Shown: positions 1 to 10,059 of the stretch, one piece after another
Position numbering within the stretch: position 1 is the first letter of the stretch
Layout of the letters: every line of letters starts with the position of its first letter
DNA from: Branchipolynoe longqiensis
Lineage: Eukaryota; Annelida; Polychaeta; Phyllodocida; Polynoidae
Length of the DNA stretch: 64,000 nucleotides
Reading direction: 5' to 3'
NCBI GenBank assembly: GCA_030323885.1
Contig: CM059186.1
Coordinates: forward strand, 155,281,064 to 155,345,063
The notes under the pieces: generated by a model
Databases searched by the model: none
Seen by the model: the letters and a program-made list of their open reading frames with translations, nothing else
Told to the model about the DNA's origin: nothing
Position numbers and translations under genes: made by a program

Positions 1-154
1 ATAAAATTAAAGTCAGTATCTGAGTATAAAATCAATTGGGTAATCTGAATTGTTGAGTCATCTATTCTGTGAAGCTGTCAAATGTCTGAGCCAGAAATGC
101 TATGATATGCATAGTTTTATGACCAGATATAGACATAACGATTGATTAATAGTA

Positions 155-245
155 CAGTAAAACCCGTTATAACGCGACCATTGGGGTCCATGAAAAAGAC
201 ACCTCGGGAAAAAAAGGAATCGTACTAAATCGGGGTTCAGTTTTA
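155..245 (+). mobile_element. Possible pogo/Tigger-like transposon end
   Basis: A TA dinucleotide is followed by CAGTAAAACCCGTTATAACG. This resembles the CAGT-(A)-ACCC terminal inverted repeats and TA target site of pogo/Tigger elements, and the following sequence (tggggtccatgaaaaaga) has the character of their subterminal region. No matching right end was found, so this would be a solitary end. Confidence 0.3.
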
Positions 246-584
246 ATGTGACAGAAAGATCTTACTGTCGATAAAATCTCAACCTTTTTCACAACCCAAA
301 TAAATCCACTCTTGATGGCATTAGTCACTATACAGGCCTTCTCATTCCTCAATGCAGATCGAGGCATTTAAATAGATATTGCTGTACAATATTTTCAAAT
401 CTGATGTCATGTTTCTGATTTCTATGTGTATATGATGTAACGACACATATGGCGTCTTAGTTATAGACATATTTATGTTTTGTTTGTGAACTAAGTATGC
501 GTTCATTGGACACAGGGTTATCTCAGATAAACGAGCTGTGACCTGAAAAAGGGATTAATTGTTGTATATTTTTGGAATCAAAAT

Positions 585-935
585 ATATCTGCCAACTGAA
601 TATGCACTCGTGGATTCATTTTCCATGTTTATAATATTAGATATATTTGTGAACTGAATACCTACTCTTTGATCAACTTTCCATATTCATAATATGAGAT
701 ATAATTGCGAACTAAATACATACTTGTGGGTCAATTTTCCATGTTTATAATATGACATATCTGTGAACTGAATACATACTCATCGATCAATTTTTCTATA
801 TTTATAATATGAGATATATTTGCGAACTAAGTACATACCCAGGAATCAACTTTTCATGTCTATTATCTGAGGTATATCTGCGAATACATATTCGTGAACC
901 AACTTACCATATTTATGATGTAAGAGTATCATTTC
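585..935. repeat. Minisatellite, unit about 65 bp, 5-6 copies
   Basis: The phrases 'gaactgaatacatactc', 'gatcaattttccat' and 'tttataatatgagatat' recur in the same order about every 65 bases. The copies have diverged by point changes and small indels, so the array is old. Confidence 0.8.
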
Positions 936-1526
936 TCAGAAAATAATCGTGTGGGTCTTATTCTTTGAGAGTGTTGCTATCTGTTGTGTGATGTGTAAAT
1001 GACACTGAAACAGTTATGGTATACCACACCCTTCTACTTCCATGCTATAGATCATCTCAATATTTAATTATGTTATATATTAATATAACAACAAGAACTT
1101 GAGACTAGAAGTAAGCAAATCGGCCACCAATTAAAAATGTTATGTCAATTCTTTTAAACCATAAAACAAACGCAGCAATTTTTGAGAAAATATAACACAT
1201 CCATACTTTAGTCGAAATACGATGTGTATATTAAATGAAATATTAAATCTTTGGCTGATGAATATGTAAAAAGGAAATCTTTTGGGCCTTTTAATTTCCA
1301 TATATGATCTTTTGATAATAATTTCTATCAAATTAATCTAAATAATATTCAAAACAGATAGATATATATCCAATGAATTTACTCATTTCCATGGAGTCAC
1401 ATAGTAGATGCGTGTTCCAACATTTGCTCGAACATTAATAATTATTACATAAGAAACTTTTATTATTTACTCATAAATATATGCAGAGGTGTAATAAAAA
1501 TAATAAATAATGGGGGATGAAAGTTG

Positions 1527-1840
1527 TTACTTGTAAGTTGAAGTATTACTAAGATTCTTATAAATCTACAAATACGATGTTGTAGACCAGGGAAGAGAAT
1601 AAGCTTGTGCATGCCCGATGTAGCCGCAGTTTTAAAAGGTTGGATGAGGAATTGGAAAAAAAAACCTACAGACTACTAGCTTCAGGAACCTGCTGCCCTT
1701 AAAATCCTGTTGTTACTTTAATCAGTTTACTTTCTTATTTGTAGTTTCTTGTAATCTTGGTATGGGCGGGCAGACCCCTGATCCACATCTTCATATGTTA
1801 ACTGTGTAACAATCGTAGTAATAATTCAACTTACAAGTAA
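1527..1840. mobile_element. MITE with 30-bp terminal inverted repeats
   Basis: The left end (1527-1556, starting TTACTTGTAAGTTGAA) and the reverse complement of the right end (1811-1840) agree at 28 of 30 positions. The 314-bp interior has no coding potential. No clear target-site duplication is visible, so the superfamily is not assigned. Confidence 0.8.
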
Positions 1841-2961
1841 ATATATCTTACTTCATCTTTCGGATTCCAAAAGTTATGTATCCGGCCAGGGTATAGGAAG
1901 CCTGTTTTGTTTATTTACCTGACTGTAATAGTCCATCTTTTCCGCCACCTCCGTTGTTTACACGATTTCCTTCCATTCCACGTGGAAGCTGTCGTAGTTG
2001 TTGTATTTGTGAAATGTGTAGATGTTTCCTTCATCCTAGTAATTGTCATATTAAAAGCCCCAAATTGTGTAAATAGTTATATTCAAAGGTAGTATCTGGT
2101 CGCACTTTTTTAGCAATTAAAAAGAAGTTATATCACTAGTTACAAGTATGTCTTCGGGTCGTTTCATGGTAAATGGGGCCAATGTATTTTCCATTATGTA
2201 ATGGTCAAAAACAATTATGGAAAGAGCAATGAGTTTTTTCTTTATAGAATTGGTATTCTTACACATTGAGGGATAGATGTGAAAGAATTAAGGCCTAGGG
2301 ATAGATGTGAAAAAAATAAGCGCTAATGTGACAGTAAAAAAAAAAGCCAACATGTTCATTCCAAAAATATGGTGGTTGAAAGGCATGAATTTGTTACATG
2401 AAGAATGTGGACTTTTCTACAGCCTACTAGACCTTTATTTTGCATAGGATATTACCTGTTAGTCAATGATATAATAAAAGAAGGCTCTTACTTGAAATAA
2501 ATATTCATTTTGTATGCATATATATTTTTTCCTATCTAATATTCTGTTATGATTAAACTGGTTCTGGACGTAACTGTCATGTCCCATGCTTGTTAAATTA
2601 GGAAATATGTTATCCTGGGAATACCAGAGGTTCAGTAAAAAAAACAGTTGCTATTGTTGCATGTGTAAGGTTATTTTCTAGTACCGTGGCTAGTAATATA
2701 ATTCTTCTACAAAGCTTCATGCAAAAAAGATTATGTTGAAGTTCCATATTATTTTTGGTGTCCCCTTCTATTGTCCACAACTCAAAATTGGGAAGAATAT
2801 AAGCACCCTATGCAGATTTCTTTACAGTCTATTTCTATACTATGGGGATCACAACATAAAAAGTAATTGTTTCATGCAATAAATTATCTTAAATAATTGT
2901 TTTGATTAATAAATCCACACGTGTTGATTAATTAGTCCACACTTAGAGCTGGCTACTCAAT

Positions 2962-3174
2962 AATTCAGGACATGAGGCGGACTACATAGTATGGCAATTT
3001 ATTCAAGAGGCATGTAACAGTGAAGTAATGTAATCAGAGGTAGTAGATCAAAATTAAGGATAGGTCGTTAAGGCAATGTAAGCGTAATGTATAAAAGTGA
3101 ATGTTCAAGGTCAATTTTCATATCGGTAAAGTCATTATCGTTAGTTAGAGTCTTAAGTGACCCGGGCCTCAACC
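2962..3174 (-). repeat. Ngaro-like element 1, repeat B2 (3' end)
   Basis: This 213-bp block starts aattcaggacatgag and is repeated almost exactly at 3536-3748, a constant offset of 574. It is the terminal 3' repeat of the element. Confidence 0.9.
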
Positions 3175-3202
3175 TCATCGGAGAGTTGGGTGGGTGGGAC
3201 GG

Positions 3203-3535
3203 TGAGAGTAGGTCTTGTCGGTGTGGTGGCAGGAGGAGAAGTGGGCTAGGTGATGGGGAGGCGGAAGGAGGAGGGGGGGGGGGGTACCAGCGGCGGGACC
3301 AGCGGGAGGGAGGTTGTGGTGGCGGCATCTGGTGGAGTGGGGTGAGTGAGGGAATGGAGGTGGTGGCGCCATCTATGGGGGGTGAAGGGGAGCGGGTGAG
3401 TGAGGGGGAGGCGGTAGGGGCAGGGAAAGGGGGGTGTGTGGGGAGTGGGTGAGGAGTAGGAGGGGTGGTAGGGCCGGGGGAGGGTGGTCGTCCGCCTACC
3501 CCCCGAATTACCCATATTGCCGCAGCAATATGGAC
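3203..3535 (-). repeat. Ngaro-like element 1, repeat A2
   Basis: This G-rich block matches 8899-9241, the element's 5' end, and both finish at cagcaatatggac. It abuts B1 at 3536 with no spacer, as expected for the B1-A2-B2 arrangement. The long open frames across it on both strands are compositional. Confidence 0.9.
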
Positions 3536-3748
3536 AATTCAGGACATGAGGCGGACTACATAGTATGGCAATTTATTCAAGAGGCATGTAACAGTGAAGT
3601 AATGTAATCAGAGGTAGTAGATCAAAATTAAGGATATGTCGTTAAGGCAATGTAAGCGTAATGTATAAAAGTGAATGTTCAAGGTCAATTGTCATATCGG
3701 TAAAGTCATTATCATTAGTTAGAGTCTTAAGTGACCCGGGCCTCAACC
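3536..3748 (-). repeat. Ngaro-like element 1, repeat B1
   Basis: Direct repeat of 2962-3174, placed immediately after the stop of the recombinase ORF on the minus strand. Confidence 0.9.
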
Positions 3749-4486
3749 AAATAGTGTTGAGAGTGCCCGGGTCGCGACCGTGAATGCCTGCTGGGGAACG
3801 TATGAGTGCACCGCGGACGACCGCCAGTGGCCGAGGTCGGTGACGTCCTTAAGGGGGGCTCCGGCGGCGGCACATGCCTGTGCGGCACCGCGACGGAGGC
3901 TGTGGAGGGTGTACCAGGATGGGTCGGAGCACCCAGAGTGGTGTAATGCGGCACGTAGGGCCGTAGTGAGGGTTTTAACCGTCAATGGGGACCCGTCCGG
4001 TGTCATGAACGCAGGGTCGAGTGGCTGGGGTGACGTGGCGGTCGAGTACTGCCTCCAGGCTCGTACCGGGCAGCAGATGGAGGTCGGGATCCGGGGGATG
4101 GTTATCGCGTATTGGTCGGATCGTCCTCTGGAGGTCTTGGTGGAGCGGACGATGACGGTCAGGTGGGTCCGGTGGCGGGTGACTTCCTGGTACCTGAGGG
4201 TGTGTCCCGGGTCGTCGGGGCGCCCCGTGACGAGGAGGTTCCCTTGTCGGAGGAGGGAGAAGTACCCGAGGAGGAGGGCCGCTGTGAGGACCTTTGCCTT
4301 GCTGCCAGCCCGACGAAGGAAGGTGGTGACGGCGCGGAGGTCAGTAGGTGTGAGGGGAGGGGCCTGTCGAGGCATATGGTCGGACTCCCGGGTGATGCCT
4401 CTTTTGATGAGGTATGAGTCGAAGCCTCTTGTTCTGCCGTCCTTGAGCCTGACCCATGTCCGGGCGGCACTGAGATGGTTCATCAC
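3743..4486 (-). CDS. Tyrosine recombinase (YR) of Ngaro-like element 1
   Basis: The enzyme would integrate the circular retrotransposon DNA by strand cleavage and rejoining through a catalytic tyrosine. The 247-residue open frame has the family's catalytic signature in order: an arginine in LGYFSLLRQGNLL (about residue 80), the HxxR box in LHSLRRGAAQA, the H/W position in DLGHWRSSA and the nucleophilic tyrosine in VHSYV. All four catalytic positions are intact and there is no internal stop. The first methionine in frame is used, but the natural N-terminus may lie upstream as part of a polyprotein. The ORF ends inside the start of repeat B1. A second, truncated relative lies at 52951-53295. 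Confidence 0.9.
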   Translation of the reverse strand: MMNHLSAARTWVRLKDGRTRGFDSYLIKRGITRESDHMPRQAPPLTPTDLRAVTTFLRRAGSKAKVLTAALLLGYFSLLRQGNLLVTGRPDDPGHTLRYQEVTRHRTHLTVIVRSTKTSRGRSDQYAITIPRIPTSICCPVRAWRQYSTATSPQPLDPAFMTPDGSPLTVKTLTTALRAALHHSGCSDPSWYTLHSLRRGAAQACAAAGAPLKDVTDLGHWRSSAVHSYVPQQAFTVATRALSTLFG

Positions 4487-4599
4487 GGCTCCGGGGGAGC
4501 GCAGTGATACGGAGATGGAGGCGAGGTAGGATGCTATGTTGAGCTGAGTCGGGCGGGTAGGGTCGTAGTCTCTGTCGAGGGAGTGTCTCAGGTAGGTCG

Positions 4600-6048
4600 T
4601 TATCTGGCGTTTTTTGTTTCTCCAGGTGCCCTTCGCGAGGCCGGCTCTGAAGAGGTGGGCGAGTCGGTGCTGTTCTTCCTGGTTGCCTGGGGAGAGAGAG
4701 GCAAATAGTTATCTCGACCCAGGCTATTCGTCTGAGTCGAGTATGGAGGTACTGTGGACGACGCGCACGCGGACGAGGTCCATGTCGTCCACGAATCGAT
4801 CCGCCTGGCCGCCCGGTCAAAGGGAGCCCTACTGAGGGCGTCGGCGAATGCGATCTCAGTGCCGGGCTTGTGGACGACGCGGATATCGCAGGAGTTGAGT
4901 GCCGCAAACCTCCAGATGGCTATGGCGCGGGCGCAGAGGGTGGGGTCCTTGCCGGCACCGGTTTCAAGAACGATTTGTGAGGCCTGATTGTCGGTGTTGA
5001 CGACGATGGCATAGTCCTGGGTGTTGGGCGGAGTGAGGGTGTGGAGTGCGACAATGAGGTTTATCGCCTCGAGCTGTGCGATGTTGTTACCATGGTCGAG
5101 GTACTCGGGCTGGTACTCCTCTGTGATGTACCCTCCTGGGGAGTGCGCTCCTCCAGCGAGGAGGGATGAGTCACACTCGATAACCCATTCGTGTTTGGGC
5201 GGTGGGCGGAGGAGGACGACGCCGTTGGAGAGGTGGGCGTAGGACTTAAACCACTCGATGTCGAGGGTCATTTCGTAAGTTATTGTGTGTTTCCCGCTGT
5301 AGGGGGCGGCTCTGAGTGCCGCCAGGATCCGGCTCATATATCTCCTCGCTGGGCGCACGCACTTTGCGATGTGCTGTAGTCGTCCGACGAGGCGCTGGAG
5401 GTCTTTCCTCGAGGCTTTTGATCCAGGTGTCCAGGCAGCGCACTCGGTGACGACCTCGTGGAGTTTGAGTGCCGGTATGCGGACGACCATGTCGGTAGTG
5501 TCGACCTCGAACCCGAGCCATTCGGTCTTTTGGGAGGGTGGGACACACTTGTGTGTGGAGAGCTCGAGCCCCAGGTCGGCGGCAAGCTGGACAGCATCGA
5601 CATATGCCTCGACTGCCTGGTACTCTGTGGGTGCCGCCCCGACAAAGTCGTCCAGGTAGCATAGGACGAAGTGGCCTTTCTTGCGGAGTAGGTACGTCAC
5701 GGCGTTGGTGGTCCGTGCGCAGGCCATGGACGAGGTGCGGCACCCAAATGGAGGGGCGATGTCGAAGTAGAGTTCGTCGTTTATTGTGACTCCGAGGAGG
5801 GGGACGGAGAAGGGGCAGGTGCGGAGTTGGCGGTAGGCGCGGGCAAGGTCGATCATCCAAATCCAACTTCCTTGGCCGATGAGGGTGACCTCGTCAGTGA
5901 GGTTTGTTATGTTGGGGAGGGTGTAGGTGACGGGGCGGCCTTGATAGTGGCCTTTCCGTATGCCTGAGTTTACGCTAGCTCCCCTGGGGAAGCTAAGGTC
6001 GACGATGACCCGGCGCTCGGTGGTGTTCTTCTTTGCCCGGGTCATCAT
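4600..6048 (-). CDS. Reverse transcriptase-RNase H of Ngaro-like element 1
   Basis: This 482-residue frame carries the RT fingers and palm: the IDLARAYRQL block (about residues 66-76), PFGCRTSS, and the catalytic box CYLDDFVG (about residues 130-137). RNase H follows, with ECDSSLLAGGA (first Asp, about residue 290), LEAINLIVAL (Glu) and VNTDNQAS (second Asp). After FADALSR the C-terminus becomes low complexity and may not be native. Homologous upstream sequence reads in frame back to roughly 6130, so the methionine at 6048 is probably internal to a longer Pol. The next ORF on this strand is the recombinase, with no methyltransferase between them. Matching, badly decayed RT/RH motifs occur at 27958-29190 on the plus strand. 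Confidence 0.92.
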   Translation of the reverse strand: MMTRAKKNTTERRVIVDLSFPRGASVNSGIRKGHYQGRPVTYTLPNITNLTDEVTLIGQGSWIWMIDLARAYRQLRTCPFSVPLLGVTINDELYFDIAPPFGCRTSSMACARTTNAVTYLLRKKGHFVLCYLDDFVGAAPTEYQAVEAYVDAVQLAADLGLELSTHKCVPPSQKTEWLGFEVDTTDMVVRIPALKLHEVVTECAAWTPGSKASRKDLQRLVGRLQHIAKCVRPARRYMSRILAALRAAPYSGKHTITYEMTLDIEWFKSYAHLSNGVVLLRPPPKHEWVIECDSSLLAGGAHSPGGYITEEYQPEYLDHGNNIAQLEAINLIVALHTLTPPNTQDYAIVVNTDNQASQIVLETGAGKDPTLCARAIAIWRFAALNSCDIRVVHKPGTEIAFADALSRAPFDRAARRIDSWTTWTSSACASSTVPPYSTQTNSLGRDNYLPLSPQATRKNSTDSPTSSEPASRRAPGETKNAR

Positions 6049-6136
6049 GGGGCTGATCTGCGCCCAGGGGAGGAAGGGCGGTTGGCTGAATGGCCCGAGG
6101 AGGGCCCCTCGTGATGTTTCCTCGTGTATGCATTTC

Positions 6137-8830
6137 TCAATCCATTGGAGGTTCTCGGGGGTCCTCGCGGTGGTTTGCCCTCGACGGTACGGGGGCCGTG
6201 TCTGCAGTGTAGTCGACTGGCCAGCCGTATTCTAGGAAGTTGAGGAGCTCGGTGTCATGGTAGTCGGCGAGCAAGTGCCTCCATCGGTCGATCCTGAGGC
6301 CCGAGGGGACCGGGATGCGTGCGACGACATGGTTTGGGAGTGCCGTTTCCCTGACCTGGTTGTAGATATATTGGTATACCTGGTTGGCCCAGGCCGCTGG
6401 TATCGACACTGGCCAGATCCTGTCGAGTGTGATTTTGTATGGGTGTGGGGTGGGTTGTAGGGGGTGTCGACCTGGCTGCCGTGGTCGTCTGTCACATCTT
6501 CGATGTCCTCCGACGCGTGTGCGCGTTGGTGGTGGGTGAGGAGGGCGTCTGGTGGTTCACCAATGTCTGCATCGGGGTCGGTCGCGTGTTGGTGTATGGT
6601 GCGTGTGGAGACGAGAGGCTGTACACATGCGACAGTTAGTCGTTTGAGTGGGTGGTGAGCAACAATGTCGGTGGAGGCGGATTCGGCTGGTCCGTGGTGG
6701 TGGGTATCATCTCTGGTGGCGGGGGTGGGTTGGGGTGTGTGTGTGGTGAAGTCAGGGGCGGGGGCGGGTGTGGCATCGGTTCCAGTTGCTTCTACTCGGG
6801 GTGTTCGGTTTTGTGGTGGAGTGGTGTGGTCGGTGCCTCCCATGCCGGTTGTGGGGGTATGAGGTGGGAGTGTGTCTGCCGGTGTGGGAGGTGGAGTGGG
6901 GCTGAAGGCCAAAGTAGGCAGTTTTCTATGGTGCGTGCTCTGTCCTCTCCTACCCGGGGTGTTCGGGTGTTGAGTGGAGTCGGGTGGTAGACCGCGTCTG
7001 TGGTGTGATATTCACAGGTCTCCGAGTCTGTGGTGTCGGGTAGGCGAGCGCCGTAATTCTCATTACAGGGGTGGGTGATGGCGGCGGCTATGCGTGACAT
7101 GACTGATGTATTGCAGGCGGCGCCGTGCCGCGGTCGGTTATCGGGGCTTAATGGGTTGTAGCCGCCGCGGGTGGGGGTGGCGGTTGGGGGGTGTCGGGCG
7201 GCGCCCCACGCCACGTGGTCTTGTGTGGCGGTTGAGCTGCTCCCGGTTTTGGCGGGGGGAGTTGTCTGTAGTGTCGGGTGATGCATCTGCCTCGTGTGGG
7301 CTGTTTCGGGCCCAGCTGGGTTCGATTGGTCTGTGCCGTGTTCGTCGTGGTGATATTGCGCTTTGTTGGAGCTTATGGTGACTGTGTGCGCCGGGGTTGT
7401 TGTTGTCTAGTGGGGGGTCGGCTGACGCGTGCGTGCCCACGTGGTGGTTGGTGTCGGTTTCTTCCGATGAGCTGGCCGTGCAGTCGATTTGGGTCCATGG
7501 TTGTGTGGGTGTGTTGAGGGCGAGTGTTACCGACACAATTTTAAGGAAGGGTTGGTGTTCGTCTTTTGAGTCCGTGTCGGTCGTGTGTTTGTCGGTGTCG
7601 GTGGTGTCGGCAATTTCTACGGCCTGGCCAGGGCCATCTAGTGAAAATCCGTTTTTTGTTCGTCTGTGTCTGTTGCCGTTGCCTTGCGTTCGGTCTGCCG
7701 TCTTTTATTATTGCAGTCTTGCTCTTTGTGGGGGTTTGCCTTTCTGTATTTGTTTGCGCACCACCCGCACACGTGTGCGCGTCGATCGCTACCTGTGCCG
7801 TCGGTGTCGTGGTTGAACTCAGGTCTTTTGTATGGGGTGTTTATTGGTGCCGTGTGTTGTTCGTCTCCTCTGCCTTGTGCGGCACGTGCCGATCGGTTCT
7901 TTTCTTCGCGTTGCATACCGGCCAGGCATGCTGCCCTTTGGAGATCTTTTATGGCCTGTTCGTCCTTCCATGCCTTAGGCAGTCGTCCATCGTCCACCAT
8001 GGCGAACACTTTCTCCGACCAGGCGAGGCACGTGTCCCACTTCCAGTCGGCCGCCATCTCAAATATGTCGTCCTGGTGATCTAGTATGGGTCTGGTCCAT
8101 AAACGCGGCACTTTGGGATCCTTTCTCATTCGTGCGAGTGCCGCAAAGTATTCGTGCCACGTGCTCTCGCCTGGTCCTACCTTGCCTTTTTTCTCGTCCC
8201 GTATTACGTATGTGTGGGGGAGGAGTTGCGCCTTACCTCGGCTGGTTGTTCGTCCCTGGGTTTTGTTAGCTCCTATTATGGCGTCTATTACATCTCGCTG
8301 TTCGTCGTCGTCGGTGGATGATGGGGTCGGTGGCAGGACCGCCTCTGTTTCTTCCGTTCGTGGTCGTCATTCCCGTGTCGGTTGGATCGTGGGGTTGGTC
8401 GTGGTGATCTTATCCGGCGTGGTTGTGGTGAACGGCCACGTGATGAACGGCCACGTGGTGAGGGTGACGGGCTTGATCCTGATGAGTCGTGGGTGGCGCG
8501 GCGTCTCCTTTTCTGCGGCGTTTTCCCGTCTGTTGAGCTGCTCCTTGTGCGTTTGCTGAGGCCTGCCTCCTCCAGTGCGTAGAGCCTGCTGGTGATGGTC
8601 TTAGCGAGTTCAGCCTGTTGGTGGATGGATTCGTTCACTGACTGCCTGAGTAGCAGTATCTGTGCGTGTGTGGACGTTCCGTCTTCACTGTCATCCCGAG
8701 ACGCTGCCGCAGTTTTGGGTTTGGTAATGACTGAGTGCGGGCGCCCCCTTACTCGTGGTGTTGTTTCGTTGGGCGTCGTGGGTGCCGCATCTGTGGTAGT
8801 GGCGCGTCGTGTGGATTTCCGTGCCGGCAT
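6137..8830 (-). pseudogene. gag region of Ngaro-like element 1 (frame-disrupted)
   Basis: The N-terminal piece (8830-8288) is basic and rich in Ser, Arg and Pro. The next piece (8129-7638, different frame) includes MAADWKWDTCLAWSEKVF and a possible zinc knuckle CGWCANKYRKANPHKEQDC (C-x2-C-x9-H-x4-C). 7536-6232 is Thr/Pro/His-rich in several overlapping frames. The last piece (6409-6137) has the conserved pre-RT block IPVPSGLRIDRW followed by FLEYGWPVDY. A related block precedes the RT of the decayed copy near 27690-27780. The frames do not join into one ORF, so at least two frameshifts are implied. The capsid role is inferred from position and composition. Confidence 0.7.
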
Positions 8831-8898
8831 GGTGCGTTCATGTGGCGTGGTGAACTGTTGTATCGACGGTGGTGAGCGGCCTGAGGCGTGAGGGGTGA

Positions 8899-9241
8899 TG
8901 AGAGTAGGTCTTGTCGGTGTGGTGGCAGGAGGAGAAGTGGGCTAGGTGATGGGGAGGCGGAAGAAGGAGGGGGGTGGGGGGGGGGTACCAGCGGCGGGAC
9001 CAGCGGGGAGGGAGGTTGTGGTGGCGGCATCTGGTGGGAGTGGGGTGAGTGAGGGAATGGAGGTGGTGGCGCCATCTATGTGGGAGGGGGTGAAGGGGAG
9101 CGGGTGAGTGAGGGGGAGGCGGTAGGGGCAGGGAAAGGGGGTTGTGTGGGGAGTGGGTGAGGAGTAGGAGGGGCGGTAGGGCCGGGGGAGGGTGGTTGTC
9201 CGCCTCCCCCGAATTACCCATATTGCCGCAGCAATATGGAC
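8899..9241 (-). repeat. Ngaro-like element 1, repeat A1 (5' end)
   Basis: Direct repeat partner of 3203-3535. It marks the 5' terminus of the element on the minus strand, and the sequence turns AT-rich immediately beyond 9241. Confidence 0.9.
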
Positions 9242-10055
9242 AAGTTCTTGTTTTTCTAACAAAAGAGTAACCTCAACTATCTTTTCCTTCATGTTACAAG
9301 TATACATATGGACACCAGTTGATTGACTATTCAGCGAAAAAATTAAGAAAATACACAATATTCATTTTTGACCCTCATGTAACACTTTGGCCTCATTTAC
9401 CATATACAGGAGCTATTCTGACAAATATGTTGGTTTAAAAAAAAGTATTATTGAAAAAGTCAGGCAAAAATCGCGCCTTTCACCCTCGCCCTATGAGAAA
9501 TAAGTGTGCTGGTAATGGTTGGTTGTCGATATGAATTAGAGCGGGTTTTTTATATCAAGAGTGGAAATATAGGTCCGGTAATAAGTAAGTCACAGCGGTA
9601 TGAGGACAATTTTGAAATCAGTTTTTGCATGTCATTGTTGCAGCAAATATCACTAAATAGCTGTTGCAACTTTGGCGCTATTTGGTGGTTGCGTACGATT
9701 TATCGATTAGACTCAACGCCTTTCCATGACATGCGGTGACTAATTAATTGCATTATCAGCAGACGTTTTGTAAGGGCAGATGACAATAATAGGGATGCAT
9801 TTAATTGTTAAGTGCGTTTTGATGTCAAGCATATCCGATGTGATTAGACTTAAGCTAAGATTACATATACGCGGTATGTAGCATGCGAATGTGAATGTGG
9901 GGAAAAAATGGAAAACCATAAATAAACAGAGGTGCTTCCGTATGTCCGAATGCGAATGCGGCAAATGGATTGACCCATGGCACGATCGGTGCGAATGCTG
10001 ATGCTGTTACGTTTGCCATAGAAAACAATAGTAACTTTGACTTTCCTCCACAAAT
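9242..10055. other. Non-coding stretch
   Basis: No recognisable gene. The segment around 9865-9905 (cggtatgtagcatgcgaatg) partly matches, in reverse complement, 11938-11985, which could mark the ends of an element that contains the LINE fragment between them. This is weak. Confidence 0.4.
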
Positions 10056-10059
10056 TTGG

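Larger units (their letters stand above)
1..2961. other. AT-rich non-coding stretch
   Basis: No convincing exon or transposon ORF is visible here. The reading frames that exist are short, unlike any family I know, and scattered on both strands. The stretch holds a possible pogo-like terminus near 155, a roughly 65-bp tandem repeat (585-935) and a MITE (1527-1840), listed separately. Downstream of SUMF1, it may be intergenic. Confidence 0.6.
2962..9241 (-). mobile_element. Ngaro-like tyrosine-recombinase retrotransposon
   Basis: This 6.3-kb element reads on the minus strand. Its order is A1 (9241-8899), gag region, RT-RNase H, tyrosine recombinase, then B1 (3748-3536), A2 (3535-3203) and B2 (3174-2962). 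The A1...B1-A2-B2 split direct repeats are diagnostic of Ngaro/PAT-type YR retrotransposons and differ from LTRs and from DIRS1 inverted repeats. I saw no methyltransferase domain between RNase H and YR, which favours Ngaro over PAT. RT-RH and YR are uninterrupted over long distances while gag is split between frames, so the copy is recent but probably not fully autonomous. GC content is far higher than in the flanks. Integration of such elements goes through a circular intermediate and leaves no target duplication; none is seen. Confidence 0.9.

Noticed and set aside
3087..3515. Gly/Arg- or Pro-rich open frames on both strands.
   Set aside because: They lie in the G-rich A2 repeat of the YR element and recur in A1 (8838-9358); compositional only.
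3780..4529. 249-codon plus-strand frame.
   Set aside because: Exact antisense shadow of the Ngaro-like recombinase ORF (3743-4486, minus), which has the catalytic motifs.
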